In this document: positions 16,135 through 26,253 of the stretch, one piece after another | How positions within the stretch are numbered: position 1 is the stretch's first letter | How the letters are laid out: the number at the start of each line of letters is the position of its first letter | DNA from: Dokdonella_A sp049583635 | GTDB taxonomy: Bacteria; Pseudomonadota; Gammaproteobacteria; Xanthomonadales; Rhodanobacteraceae | DNA: 64,000 nt | Direction: 5' to 3' | Assembly (NCBI GenBank): GCA_049583635.1 | Contig: JBAUWF010000064.1 | Location: forward strand, 1-64,000 | Notes under the pieces: generated by a model | What the model saw: only the letters and a program-made list of their open reading frames with translations | What the model was told of the DNA's origin: nothing | The model's database searches: none | Position numbers and translations under genes: made by a program

Positions 16135-17337
16135 TCAATCTCCCTCGGAAACGTCGCGCTCGTCCATTGTCAGAAGACGATCGGCCAGTTCAGCCGGCGA
16201 ACCGACAAAACTCACCTGGTCCATCGACGACGGGTCGTCGAGCGTGGCGCCGGCGACGCAGGATTCGGCGTCCTGCACGTAAACCAGACCGCCCTTGGCA
16301 ATCAGATGACCACAGCCTGCGACCGCCTCGGCGAGCGTGCCGGAAAACAGAATCGCGCCCGCACGTCGGCCGAACCGGTCGGCCATCTCCCCGATGACGC
16401 GATCGATTGCCGATGTATGCGCGCCGGCATCAATATCGGATGCCAATTGCACGCGACCACGCGCATCGATCGACAGGCGCTGTTCGGCCGGCACGATGAC
16501 GACTTCACCGTCCGCCAGCGTGTCACCGTCGCGCGGCTGGCGCACCGTCAAGGCCGTGGTCAGTGCCAGTTGCCGCGTCATCTGTTCGACAAATTCCTCG
16601 CCCATCTGTTGCACCAGCAAAAACAAGGCCGGGTATTCGGACGGCAACGCGGTCAGGAATACGCCGACTGCTTCGGGACCGCCGATCGACGCGCCTAGTA
16701 CCCAGACGCGCGATATCGACGAGGCCTGTGTACCGAGCGTATCCGGATCGAGCCAGGATTCGGATGGCCGTGATACCGGCGCGTTGTCGGCAGACGCGTC
16801 CGGCAAAGTCGCCTCCTCCATCGGCACCAGTTCGAGCACCGATTCGGTTCCGGGCGGTTGCGCTTCGGTGGGTAGCTCGACAGGCGGCGGCAATTGCTCG
16901 GTAATGATCGCCTCGACATCGCGGATGTTTTCGCGAATGTCGTCGTCGGCCATCGCGACGGCCGCTGCAGCCTCACCGGGACGTGGCGGATCGACATTGC
17001 CTGCACCGAGGATCTTGGCGACCAGATGTCGCAGCCAACGCGCACGTTCCCAGCCGGCCAGCTGCGTGGAGACTTGCGCGTCATTGAAAATGACGTTGTA
17101 GCGCGCGTCGTCAAGCAACTGGTGCACATGGTCCAGGGGTGCTTCCATGTCGGCGTCGAGATTGATCACGACGGTACGCGCGCCCGAATCGTGCAGGGCC
17201 GCTGCGTCGAGGGCATCCACCGATGCCTCGTAGACAATATTCATGCCGCAATCGGTGAGCGCCTCGCGAACATCACGCCCAGGCACATCGGTCCGGTACA
17301 AGAACGCGACGCCCCCTTTGCCGTCAGACGTCGACAC
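16135..17337 (-). CDS. chpB: CheB-like protein ChpB with altered catalytic residues
   Basis: Positionally ChpB, the receptor methylesterase of the Pil-Chp pathway. The 400-residue product starts at GTG 17337, overlapping the end of chpA by 14 bases. Residues 1-110 form a receiver-like domain with one Asp (VVINLDADME) but without the usual acidic pair, so it is probably a pseudo-receiver. After a Pro/Glu-rich linker, the CheB domain keeps the nucleophile in GASIGGPEAV. However, the catalytic His of the QHM motif is Gln (LVQQMGEEF), and the Asp of the SGMGxDG motif is Glu in an altered loop (FSGTLAEAVAG). It may be a non-catalytic or altered esterase. Confidence 0.78.
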   Translation of the reverse strand: MSTSDGKGGVAFLYRTDVPGRDVREALTDCGMNIVYEASVDALDAAALHDSGARTVVINLDADMEAPLDHVHQLLDDARYNVIFNDAQVSTQLAGWERARWLRHLVAKILGAGNVDPPRPGEAAAAVAMADDDIRENIRDVEAIITEQLPPPVELPTEAQPPGTESVLELVPMEEATLPDASADNAPVSRPSESWLDPDTLGTQASSISRVWVLGASIGGPEAVGVFLTALPSEYPALFLLVQQMGEEFVEQMTRQLALTTALTVRQPRDGDTLADGEVVIVPAEQRLSIDARGRVQLASDIDAGAHTSAIDRVIGEMADRFGRRAGAILFSGTLAEAVAGCGHLIAKGGLVYVQDAESCVAGATLDDPSSMDQVSFVGSPAELADRLLTMDERDVSEGD

Positions 17338-20300
17338 CGCTGGACCTCAGGATTTCCTGGACATTCTGCACCAGATCCGCTTCCTGGTACGGCTTGCCGA
17401 GATAGCGCTCGACTCCGATCTCGAAGGCGCGCTGGCGATGTTTTTCGCCGGTGCGCGAGGTAATCATGATGATCGGCACGTGCTTGAGGCGTGAATCGTT
17501 TTTCATGTATGTCGCGAGTTCGTAGCCGTCCATGCGTGGCATTTCGATGTCGAGCAACATCAGATCGGGAACTTTTTCCTGGAGCTTCTCGACCGCATCG
17601 AGACCGTCCTTCGCGGTGAACACGTCCATGTCCGCGCGCTCGAGCACGCGCGTGCTGACCTTGCGCATCGTGATCGAATCGTCGACCACCATGATCAACG
17701 GCTGGCGGCGCTGCGGCTGATCGGCCGGCGGCGCGACAAGTTCGGGGGTTTCTATGGCTTCGCCGTGCGCGACGCGCTCGCGCAGCGCGGACGTGCGGCG
17801 CACCAGCGGCGCCAGATCGAGAATGATCACGACCGAGCCGTCGCCCATGACGGTCGCACCGAACACGCCCGGCACCGAGCTTATCTGCGGGCCGACCGAC
17901 TTCACGACGATTTCACGCGAGCCGACCACTGCATCGATGCGGACGCCGGCGCGCTGATCGCCGCTGCGGGTCATCAGCAGCGACGCCTGGGTGTCGTCCA
18001 GTGTGCGGCCCGTCGGCACGCCGAGCAGTTGTGACAACTCGTAGAGGGTAAATGTGTCGCCTGCGTAGCTGAAGGTCGGGTCATCCGAGCGCAATCGGCG
18101 CTCGAGCTCCGGGCCCTCGATGCGCACGACGCCGAGAACCGATGACATCGGGATCGCATATACGGCATCACCGAGCTTGACCAGGATCGCCTGGGTGACC
18201 GCCAGCGTGAACGGCAGGCGCAGCGTGAACGTGGCACCCTGGCCGGGGACCGAGTCGATCTGCAGCGAACCGCCAAGCTGCTTGATCTCGTTGTGGACCA
18301 CGTCCATGCCGACTCCACGACCGGCAAGCTCGGTGACATGGTCGACCGTGGAAAAGCCGCTCTCGAGTATGAAGCCGTAGAGATCGCGATCCGACAGCTC
18401 CGCACCGGGTTTGAGCAGGCCACGTTCGATCGCCTTGGCGCGGATTGCTTCGCGATCGATACCGCGACCATCGTCGGATACGCGCAGCACGACTTCGGTT
18501 GCGTCGCGGCTGACAGCGATGTTGATCGTTCCCTCGACCGGCTTGCCCGCAGCAAGACGTTGTTCGGGCGATTCAATGCCGTGCGCCAGCGCGTTGCGCA
18601 GGATATGCTCGAACGGCGCTTTCATGCGTTCGAGCAGATTGCGGTCCATTTCGCCCTGTGCGCCTTCGACCTTGATCTGGGCCTGCTTGCCAAGTTCCTG
18701 TGCACTCTGGCGCAGCGTGCGGCGCAGCGACGGCACCAGCGAATCGAAAGGCACCATGCGTGTGCGCATGAGTCCTTCCTGCAGGTCCGAACTGACACGC
18801 GACTGCTGCAGCAGCAGGGTTTCCGACTGACGCGTGATGTCGTCGAGTAAACCCTGGATCGACACCAGATCCGACACCGATTCTGCGAGCGCGCGCGAGT
18901 ACTGCTGCAACTGCGAGAAACGATCGAGTTCGAGCGGATCGAAACTGGCCAGCCCTTCCTGATGCTCGCGCTGGAAACGGGCGATGATCTGCGCTTCGGT
19001 TTCGATCTCGAGTTTGCGCAACTGTTCGCGCAAGCGGTGTACGGTCTGTTCGAATTCAACCAGATTGAAGCGGAACCCCGAAATCTGCTGCTCAAGCCGC
19101 GAGCGGTAGATCGACACCTCGCCGGCATAGTTGACCAGCGAGTCGAGCAGATCCGAGCGCACACGAATCATTTCCTGCGGCGCGTGTACGCTGTCCTCGT
19201 CACCGAGCGTCGGCAACTGGCGCGCCGGCGGCGGCGGAGTCGTCGCTCGCGCGGGTTCCACGTCTCGCGCTTCGGTCTCGACCAGGTTGGCCGCACCATC
19301 CTCGCTCGTCACACGCGAGCGGCCTTCGATCAACGCCGCAAAGTATGCAATGGTCTCATCGGGTATCTTGATCGCGCGGCGCCGACTCACGCGCTGAATG
19401 AGCCCATGCAAATCATCGAAACCACGTTCGAGCGCCTTGATTGCAACCGGGTCCATGTCGCGGCGTTTATCGTCGATCGCTTCGAGCAGCGATTCCATCG
19501 CATGCGCAAGGTGACCGATCGGCGCAAGCCCGGCCATGCGCGCACCGCCCTTGAGCGTATGCAAATCGCGCTGCAGGCCGGCAAGGGCGGCCGTGTCGTC
19601 TGCTGCCTCACGCAGTCCGGCCATCAGCGAGTCGCTGTGATCGAGTATGTCTACCCCTTCCTGCACGAAGATTTCGAGCAGATCCTCGTCCAGATCCGGA
19701 ATATCGAGGTGATCTTCCACTTCGGATGTTTCGGGCGCCACCGGGACTTCGGGCGCGTCCGGTTCCGGTGTGCGCGGTCCGCTGGTTTGCACTGTTTCCG
19801 GTTCCGGCACTGCTTCTTCGGACGCCTCCGCCTCCGCTTCCGTGGCTTTCGCTTCAGGCGCTGCTTCCCGTTCCGTGGCCTCCGCCTCAGGCGCCGTCGC
19901 GGCCTGCCCTTCGGCATCCGGTTCTGCGTGCAGCGCTTCCGGTATTTCATGCGGTTCGGCCGCTTCGGTTGTGTCCGCTGGCGCTTGCGAACCTTCCAGT
20001 CCGGCAGATTGCACCGCATCACGACCCGAATCGGCAACGCCGGATGCGACGTTCAGTGCGCTCCCGAGCGCGCGCGAAAATGCCTGGTCCGGCGCGGCCG
20101 ATGCCGACACGTCATCAATGCCGGTGAGCGCGCCGGGCGACGGCAACACCTCCGACGGCAGTTGCGGGAAGACTCCTTGCAGCATCTCATCAAGGTCTTG
20201 TGCAACGGCGGGCGCTTCAGTCGGCGTCGACCCGTCGTCAACCGATTGCTCGAACAAAGACGTCTCTTCCGGCTGGCTGTCGCGTAACGCGCGCATCTGC

Positions 20301-23300
20301 GAGGCAAGATCGCCGCTGTCGGGTAATTCATGCACGTCGTCTTCCAGCCGCGTCATGACGTCACGCACCAACGTCAGCGACCGGTCCATCAGCGCGACGC
20401 CCTCGGCAGACGGCGACCGGGCCGTTGCACGCAGCCGCGTGACATAGCCTTCGAACGGCGTAAGCACAGCGGACAACGCGGCGATATCGACCATCGCGAT
20501 GGCGCCCGACAAGGTGTGCACAGCGCGCTGCACGGGTTCCGTTGGCACCCGCGCGCCGGACTTGCACGAGTCGACGTATTCGCCGAGGGTCGCAACATGC
20601 GCTGCGACCTCGGTCCTGAGAATATCGAACAACACCGGGTCGATGCCGGCCTGAAACGCCGCGGGCACATCGAGTGCCGGCAGTTCGCCATCCGCAATTG
20701 ATTTATCGGTAGACGCGGGCTGGTCCGATGCCGCTGCAACAGGTCGGCGCACGTCGCGCCGCTGGGCGCGTGTGGCCGACGCTGATTCGGGAACCCATGC
20801 CTCCTCGCCTGCCGCCAGGCGATCAGCTGTCGCGACAATCGCAGCGACGTTGACCTGTGGCTTCGCGCCGCGCAAACCCTTGAGCAGCTCCGGTACCGCG
20901 TTCAGGGCATGCTCGACCAATGCGCGCACCGCGGGTCGCATCGGTACGGACATGTCCAGCACACGGTTCAGCAGATTCTCGATCTTCCAGCTGAATTCCC
21001 CGAGCACGACCGCCCCGACCAGACGTCCTGATCCCTTGAGCGTATGGAATGATCGCCGCAGCGGCGTCAGCTTGGCGAGATCCTCCGGATCGTTCTGCCA
21101 TTCGTTGAACTGATGCCGCATGCGCGGGATTTCGTCTTCCACTTCCTCGACGAACACCGCGCGAATGTCGTCATCGATGTCGTCGGAAGCGATCGACTGG
21201 AACCCGGCGGCTACCTCGTCGCTTGGCGCCGGTTCCTCGACTTCCTTCTCGATTTCGATCCACTCGCCCGCATCTTCGGTTTGCGCCGTTTCAGCGAAGC
21301 GCAAGCCGGTGATGTCGTGCGCCGGCGGCTCGGTCGCGCGGGTTTCGCCGACCACCAGATCGCCAAGATCGCGCCCCGGCAGGATTTCGACATCAGTATC
21401 GAGCTGCGGTATTTCGGGCTCATCGTTGGCGTCCATCGCAGCCGACGCGCCCTCGTCGGCCGTCGGCGCGTCCGGATCGGGCAGATCAACGCCGGTGAGT
21501 TCCGGTGCTCCGCCGCGGTCGCCCTGCAAACGCTGGATTTCGCGCGCGCCGAGGGGTACCTCTTCGCCCGCCAGCAGCAATTCGTCGTCCGTGGGCACCT
21601 CGGGTTTCGGAGGTTGTGGCGCAGGCACGTTGTCCGATTGCGCGTCCGCAGCGGGTTCGGTGCTCGTTGACTCGGCGCTTTCGGCAAGATCGGTATCCGG
21701 CAGCGGCCAGTAGCCCAGCAGTTCCAGGCTGCGCCGCGTCACTTCGAGGATCTTTTCGCGGCCGCCACGCTGTTCGCGTGTCGCCTCGAGGTAGTACTCG
21801 ATCGACGCCAGCGCGTCGGCCAGTGTGTCCATCTGCTCGGCACTTGGTACGCGCCGGCGGCTCAGCAGCTCGACCTCGACGAAACGCACGATACCGGTCA
21901 TCAATTGCGCGGCGCGATCGAACGCGAGCATGCGCAGTGCGCCGGCGATTTCTTCGAGTAGACGCGGTATCGGTTCGACCCTGGCATGATCCCACGGCGC
22001 CTCGATGAAGGCGATGATGTCGTGCTTGGCCTGCTGGATATTGACCGCGGCCTCGTGCATCAAAGTGTCGAGTATCTTGCGCACTTCCGCTCGCGGCAGA
22101 TGCTTGTCGCCATCGGCCGACGAATCGTGGCTTCCCGCACCAAGTTGCTCGATATGATCGTCGAGCGAAACCTCGATGTAGAGCAGCGCTCCGGCGACAT
22201 CGAGCAGACTGCCTTCGTCCGCCGGTCGCTGCGCGTTGGCGATCGCCTCGACGATTGCTCGCTGTTCCTCGACCACACGGCGCGGCACACCGAGCCCGAG
22301 CATCCCGAGCGTGTCGCCAACGCGGTCGAGCACATCGACCTGCGGCAACAGGTCGGCCGGATTGTCCGCATGCGCGCGCAGGAAAATATCAAGTGCTTCC
22401 TTGACCCTGAGCAGGTCGTCCTTGATCGCTGCCGACACGGTATCGAGCAGCACCCGGTTGTGGCCGGTCATCGAACCTTGCGCGTGCTCGAGTTCATCCT
22501 CGGTCGGCAACAGGCTATCGAGCTTGAAACACGCGCGAATCGCGCTGACGCGCGGCCCGGTGCTGGTCGAATGTGCGACGTAATACAACAGGTTCTGGAC
22601 CAGCTCGCGCGATGCGGTGGTACCAAGATCATCCTCGCCGGATTCCGCGAAGTGGCGGATCTCGCGATCGACACGCCCGAACAGCAGCTTGACCGCGACG
22701 CTCGATTCGAGCGCTCGGTCGCGTACTGCCTCGATCACGCCCGCCGCAACCCACCACAGCCGCCGCGCTCCCTGCGCACAGGACAGGCCACGCAGCCGGT
22801 CGAGCACGGCCAGCAGGCGGTCCGGGTACTCATTCTCCTGCTCGTCGCGGAACCATTTGAGCAAGGCGGCCTGGAACGCAAGGCGCAGACGAATGGCCTG
22901 GTTGCGCAATTGTGCGATGGGAACCGGCGCCGCGCAGCCATCCGCCACTTCAGGCAACGGCGCATCCAGATCGGGCGCAAACAACGCCGATTCGCTCAGC
23001 AGTTTCTGGCCGCGGCAAGCACGCAGATCGTTGAGCAGCGGCAACAGGACGATCGGAATGTCCTTGTAACCGCTTTGCACCCGTTCGAGGTAATCAGGCA
23101 ACTGCACCATGCCGCGCATCAGCACCGAATACGCTTCGTCGCGCTGCTTGATCGACCCGGCGAGCAACGCCTCGGCGAGGCGCTCCATTTCCTCGACCAC
23201 CAGCGCGGCGCCGTACAACTCCACCATGCGCAGGGTACCTTGCGCCTGGTGCAGCCGCGTCGAGCAGGTGCGCATCAGACCTTCGTCTTTTTCTCCCTCG

Positions 23301-23401
23301 ACATAGGCCTCGAGCGCCTGACGCGACTCCTTGAGCGTCTCGTCGAGTTCGTGCTTGACCCAACCGAGGCCGGTGTAGTCGATGTCGTCACGCAGCTTCA
23401 T
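17324..23401 (-). CDS. chpA: Hybrid chemosensory histidine kinase ChpA
   Basis: Central kinase of the Pil-Chp system controlling type IV pilus twitching and surface responses. The 2025-residue protein contains an N-terminal Hpt-like bundle (LHQAQGTL near 51). Three Hpt domains follow, with phospho-acceptor His near 786 (HTLKGSG), 962 (HTLSGA) and 1281 (HTLKGGA). After them come the dimerisation region, the ATPase (HILRNALAHGIE near 1600, SDDGRGID, GRGVGMD), a CheW domain (about 1735-1870) and a C-terminal receiver (VVDDS; LLDIEMP near 1951; Lys in LGKPY). Long Ala/Glu/Pro-rich linkers separate the Hpts. It is shorter than the P. aeruginosa protein and has fewer recognisable Hpts. Start ATG 23401 matches the family N-terminus. 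Confidence 0.95.
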   Translation of the reverse strand: MKLRDDIDYTGLGWVKHELDETLKESRQALEAYVEGEKDEGLMRTCSTRLHQAQGTLRMVELYGAALVVEEMERLAEALLAGSIKQRDEAYSVLMRGMVQLPDYLERVQSGYKDIPIVLLPLLNDLRACRGQKLLSESALFAPDLDAPLPEVADGCAAPVPIAQLRNQAIRLRLAFQAALLKWFRDEQENEYPDRLLAVLDRLRGLSCAQGARRLWWVAAGVIEAVRDRALESSVAVKLLFGRVDREIRHFAESGEDDLGTTASRELVQNLLYYVAHSTSTGPRVSAIRACFKLDSLLPTEDELEHAQGSMTGHNRVLLDTVSAAIKDDLLRVKEALDIFLRAHADNPADLLPQVDVLDRVGDTLGMLGLGVPRRVVEEQRAIVEAIANAQRPADEGSLLDVAGALLYIEVSLDDHIEQLGAGSHDSSADGDKHLPRAEVRKILDTLMHEAAVNIQQAKHDIIAFIEAPWDHARVEPIPRLLEEIAGALRMLAFDRAAQLMTGIVRFVEVELLSRRRVPSAEQMDTLADALASIEYYLEATREQRGGREKILEVTRRSLELLGYWPLPDTDLAESAESTSTEPAADAQSDNVPAPQPPKPEVPTDDELLLAGEEVPLGAREIQRLQGDRGGAPELTGVDLPDPDAPTADEGASAAMDANDEPEIPQLDTDVEILPGRDLGDLVVGETRATEPPAHDITGLRFAETAQTEDAGEWIEIEKEVEEPAPSDEVAAGFQSIASDDIDDDIRAVFVEEVEDEIPRMRHQFNEWQNDPEDLAKLTPLRRSFHTLKGSGRLVGAVVLGEFSWKIENLLNRVLDMSVPMRPAVRALVEHALNAVPELLKGLRGAKPQVNVAAIVATADRLAAGEEAWVPESASATRAQRRDVRRPVAAASDQPASTDKSIADGELPALDVPAAFQAGIDPVLFDILRTEVAAHVATLGEYVDSCKSGARVPTEPVQRAVHTLSGAIAMVDIAALSAVLTPFEGYVTRLRATARSPSAEGVALMDRSLTLVRDVMTRLEDDVHELPDSGDLASQMRALRDSQPEETSLFEQSVDDGSTPTEAPAVAQDLDEMLQGVFPQLPSEVLPSPGALTGIDDVSASAAPDQAFSRALGSALNVASGVADSGRDAVQSAGLEGSQAPADTTEAAEPHEIPEALHAEPDAEGQAATAPEAEATEREAAPEAKATEAEAEASEEAVPEPETVQTSGPRTPEPDAPEVPVAPETSEVEDHLDIPDLDEDLLEIFVQEGVDILDHSDSLMAGLREAADDTAALAGLQRDLHTLKGGARMAGLAPIGHLAHAMESLLEAIDDKRRDMDPVAIKALERGFDDLHGLIQRVSRRRAIKIPDETIAYFAALIEGRSRVTSEDGAANLVETEARDVEPARATTPPPPARQLPTLGDEDSVHAPQEMIRVRSDLLDSLVNYAGEVSIYRSRLEQQISGFRFNLVEFEQTVHRLREQLRKLEIETEAQIIARFQREHQEGLASFDPLELDRFSQLQQYSRALAESVSDLVSIQGLLDDITRQSETLLLQQSRVSSDLQEGLMRTRMVPFDSLVPSLRRTLRQSAQELGKQAQIKVEGAQGEMDRNLLERMKAPFEHILRNALAHGIESPEQRLAAGKPVEGTINIAVSRDATEVVLRVSDDGRGIDREAIRAKAIERGLLKPGAELSDRDLYGFILESGFSTVDHVTELAGRGVGMDVVHNEIKQLGGSLQIDSVPGQGATFTLRLPFTLAVTQAILVKLGDAVYAIPMSSVLGVVRIEGPELERRLRSDDPTFSYAGDTFTLYELSQLLGVPTGRTLDDTQASLLMTRSGDQRAGVRIDAVVGSREIVVKSVGPQISSVPGVFGATVMGDGSVVIILDLAPLVRRTSALRERVAHGEAIETPELVAPPADQPQRRQPLIMVVDDSITMRKVSTRVLERADMDVFTAKDGLDAVEKLQEKVPDLMLLDIEMPRMDGYELATYMKNDSRLKHVPIIMITSRTGEKHRQRAFEIGVERYLGKPYQEADLVQNVQEILRSSGVDV

Positions 23402-23528
23402 CACCGCGCACCCACACATTCCGGCAACGGCAGATCAGCGCACGCGCAACGATCGCGGGATCCGGATCCCCGGATCTCGCGGCGTTGCTGTCTGGTGCAG
23501 GCGCAAGCCATCGGTGCTCCGGATCGCA

Positions 23529-25577
23529 TCACGCAGGCAGCTTGAAATCTGCAACCGATCGACGCAGGTCGGCGGCAAGCTGGGCCAGGTTGCCGATCGA
23601 CTCCGCAGTCTGGCTGGCGCCGACGGAGGTTTGCGAAGTGATCTCCTGAATCGCGCTCATGGTCGAGGAAATACTGGTCGCCGCAGTCGACTGCTGACGT
23701 GCCGCTGTGGAAATATTCTGAATCAGCTCGGCCAGATCGTTGGACACGCCCTCGATCTCGCCGAGAGCAAGTCCGGCATCCTCTGCGAGGCGCGCGCCGG
23801 AAACGACTTCCGATGTCGTCTGTTCCATCGAGCTGACCGCTTCGTTGGTATCGGACTGAATGGTCTGGACCAGCGTCTCGATGCGCTTGGTCGCGCTTGA
23901 TGCGCGCTCGGCGAGCCGCTGCACTTCGTCGGCAACCACCGCGAAACCGCGTCCGGCCTCGCCGGCGGATGCGGCCTGGATCGCTGCATTCAGTGCAAGA
24001 ATATTGGTCTGCTCGGCGATGTCGTTGATCAGCTCGACGATAGTTCCGATTTCCTGTGAGGATTCGCCGAGGCGCTTGATGCGTTTCGCGGTCTCCTGAA
24101 TCTGATCGCGAATCGAATCCATGCCCTGGATGGTCTGGCGCACGATCTGCGCACCTTTTGCTGCGATCGCCACCGAACGTTGTGCAACTTCGGCACTGTC
24201 CGATGAATTCTTGGACACCTCATCGATTGACGACGCAATGTCGTTGATCGCGGCCGACGCCGAAGTAATCTGTTGCGCCTGGTGCTTTGCCGCGTCGGCC
24301 AGATGCATCGCCGTCGCCTGGGTTTCCTGCGCGGCAGCCGATACCTGCACTGCGGTTTCATTGATCGTGGTAACCAGCGAGCGCAGTGCCTCCACGGCAA
24401 AGTTGACCGAATCGGCTATCGCCCCGGTGATGTCTTCGGTGACGGTGGCCTTGACGGTGAGATCGCCCTCGGCCAATGAGCCCATTTCGTCGAGCAGCCG
24501 CAGGATAGCTTCCTGGTTGCGCTGGTTCAGCTCGGAGCTGCGCTGGTAGCGCCGCTGCTGGTCGCGCAACAAGTTGACGCCGAGGAACAACAGCAGGAAC
24601 AACGCAAGAACCGCAGCGCCGGCACCGACGTAAAGATTCGGCATCAGGCGCTTGCGCGGCAATGTGTCGATGCGCTGGGCAACATTGCCAGCTCGCAACA
24701 GCACGCTCTGGCTGTCGTTGAAAATCGCGTCGGCCGCATCCTTGACGCCCTGCAAGCTCGCGGCCTCGTTGATGATTTTCTGCACCGGCTCGACCAGCGC
24801 CCCCCACTGCTGGGCAACATCCGCCAGAATCTGCTTGCCGCTGCTGTTTTCCACCGGGCGAATGGCCAGCTCCGGCGCCCCGTTCTGCAGACCGGCGAGT
24901 ACCGCGCCGTAGAGTCGCGCATCGCGTGCTAGGCCGTCGGCCGATGCCTGGTTGCCCTGTGATCCCTGACTGCCCTGCAGCACTTCCTGCATGCGCCGGA
25001 CCATGCGGTCGGCCAGCAACATCTGACGTGCCGCGATATACACCTGCGAAGCGCTGCCGCCCTTGTCGGTCAGGATGTTGACGACTTCGCTCATGCGCGA
25101 ATTGAGCACCGAACTCTTGGTCTGAAAGTCCGCAGCAATGTTTGCGGAGTCGAGTACCAGTTCCTTGCTGTCGAGAATCTTGTTGGCATTGGCCTGTACC
25201 AACGCCCACGCGGCAGTCAACGCATCAAGATCTGTCTTGACGGATTTTTCCGTCACGTAACTTGGCATCGACGTCTTGCTGTCGCCCTTGTTGAGGTGCT
25301 GGATATAGGTATCGACGTTGTTGCGCGCGCTCTCGAGTTCCTTGAACGCGTCGAGATTGCCAGTGGCGGCCTCCGCCGCATATTTGGCGAGTTCCTGCGA
25401 GACCACCTGAATTTGCGTCGTGTACGCAACCGCTTTGCGATCCTGCTGATTCTTCTGATACAACCAGACGAAATCGATGATCGCGAAGACAAACAACAAA
25501 CCGAGCAGGATCAGCAGTACGGTATTGGTACCGCCGCTGCGTTCCGTCCCTCCCAGCGCCCCTGAAGTCGTGCTCAT
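23529..25577 (-). CDS. pilJ: Methyl-accepting chemotaxis protein PilJ
   Basis: Membrane receptor of the Pil-Chp system, thought to sense pilus or surface signals. The 682-residue protein has an N-terminal transmembrane helix (about 18-40), a periplasmic domain (about 41-310), a second helix (VGAGAAVLALFLLLFLGVNL, about 318-338), a HAMP-like region and a long cytoplasmic MCP signalling coil. The tip is the highly conserved EQTNILALNAAIQAASAGEAG. A short GSQGSQGNQ repeat lies in the periplasmic part near 205. ATG 25577 follows GAGGT. No methyltransferase gene pilK follows. chpA begins about 130 bases downstream. Confidence 0.95.
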   Translation of the reverse strand: MSTTSGALGGTERSGGTNTVLLILLGLLFVFAIIDFVWLYQKNQQDRKAVAYTTQIQVVSQELAKYAAEAATGNLDAFKELESARNNVDTYIQHLNKGDSKTSMPSYVTEKSVKTDLDALTAAWALVQANANKILDSKELVLDSANIAADFQTKSSVLNSRMSEVVNILTDKGGSASQVYIAARQMLLADRMVRRMQEVLQGSQGSQGNQASADGLARDARLYGAVLAGLQNGAPELAIRPVENSSGKQILADVAQQWGALVEPVQKIINEAASLQGVKDAADAIFNDSQSVLLRAGNVAQRIDTLPRKRLMPNLYVGAGAAVLALFLLLFLGVNLLRDQQRRYQRSSELNQRNQEAILRLLDEMGSLAEGDLTVKATVTEDITGAIADSVNFAVEALRSLVTTINETAVQVSAAAQETQATAMHLADAAKHQAQQITSASAAINDIASSIDEVSKNSSDSAEVAQRSVAIAAKGAQIVRQTIQGMDSIRDQIQETAKRIKRLGESSQEIGTIVELINDIAEQTNILALNAAIQAASAGEAGRGFAVVADEVQRLAERASSATKRIETLVQTIQSDTNEAVSSMEQTTSEVVSGARLAEDAGLALGEIEGVSNDLAELIQNISTAARQQSTAATSISSTMSAIQEITSQTSVGASQTAESIGNLAQLAADLRRSVADFKLPA

Positions 25578-25701
25578 GCGTTACCTCACCCTTAGTCGCG
25601 ATTGCGTTGGTGCCGAAAGGCGCGAGCTGTCCACGCGCTGAAACCAGTTAAACCCATGCAGGATTCGCGCCGTTCGGCAGTGTTCGTGATCACGGCCTCT
25701 C

Positions 25702-26253
25702 TCACGCCGCAGCCTGCTGAAAATCGGTCGAGCGCAACAGCGCCGCCATGCTGAACAGCCCCCAGTCAACGCCCCCCAGCTGCAATCTCTCACCGATGAA
25801 ACGCGCGTAACGCGGATCGTCCTCGCCTATTGCACGGCCGCGTTCCTCCTCGGAAAAACTGCGCTGGCCGAGTACCTCGTCTATTAACAGACCGCAACCA
25901 TCGGCGCGATCGCGCACGACCAGCATGCGACTGTTGTCGGTCAGGCTGGTCAGATCACCCTCGATGAAACCCCTCAAGTCGACAACCGGAAGCAGATTGC
26001 CACGCACATTGCCGATGCCGAGCAGCCAAGGGCGCGTACCCGGAACCGGCGTCAACTCCGGCAGCGACAGGATTTCGTTGACTTCCGCGATGCTGCTGAG
26101 CAGATGCCGCGTACCGATGCGAAAGCCAATGCCTCGCCACACCACACCCGTCTCGACTCGCTCCGGCACGCCTGCGACATGCGCCAAGCTTTGCCGTTCG
26201 TACGCGGCCAGGACATCGAACGGTGTCAGTTTTTGCTCAACGCCCGTGCTCAT
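25702..26253 (-). CDS. pilI: CheW-like adaptor PilI
   Basis: Couples the receptor PilJ to the kinase ChpA. The 183-residue single-domain CheW protein has the expected motifs GIGFRIGTRHLLSSIAEV, LGIGNVRGNLLPVVDL and LLIDEVLGQRSF. Its ATG overlaps the pilG stop as ATGA, so the two are translationally coupled. In Pseudomonas pilH separates these genes, but here there is no room for it. 124 bases separate it from pilJ. Confidence 0.92.
   Translation of the reverse strand: MSTGVEQKLTPFDVLAAYERQSLAHVAGVPERVETGVVWRGIGFRIGTRHLLSSIAEVNEILSLPELTPVPGTRPWLLGIGNVRGNLLPVVDLRGFIEGDLTSLTDNSRMLVVRDRADGCGLLIDEVLGQRSFSEEERGRAIGEDDPRYARFIGERLQLGGVDWGLFSMAALLRSTDFQQAAA

Noticed and set aside
21986..23545. A 519-codon plus-strand frame opposite chpA
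   Set aside because: It is a shadow of the ChpA N-terminal coding sequence with no start signal or homology pattern.
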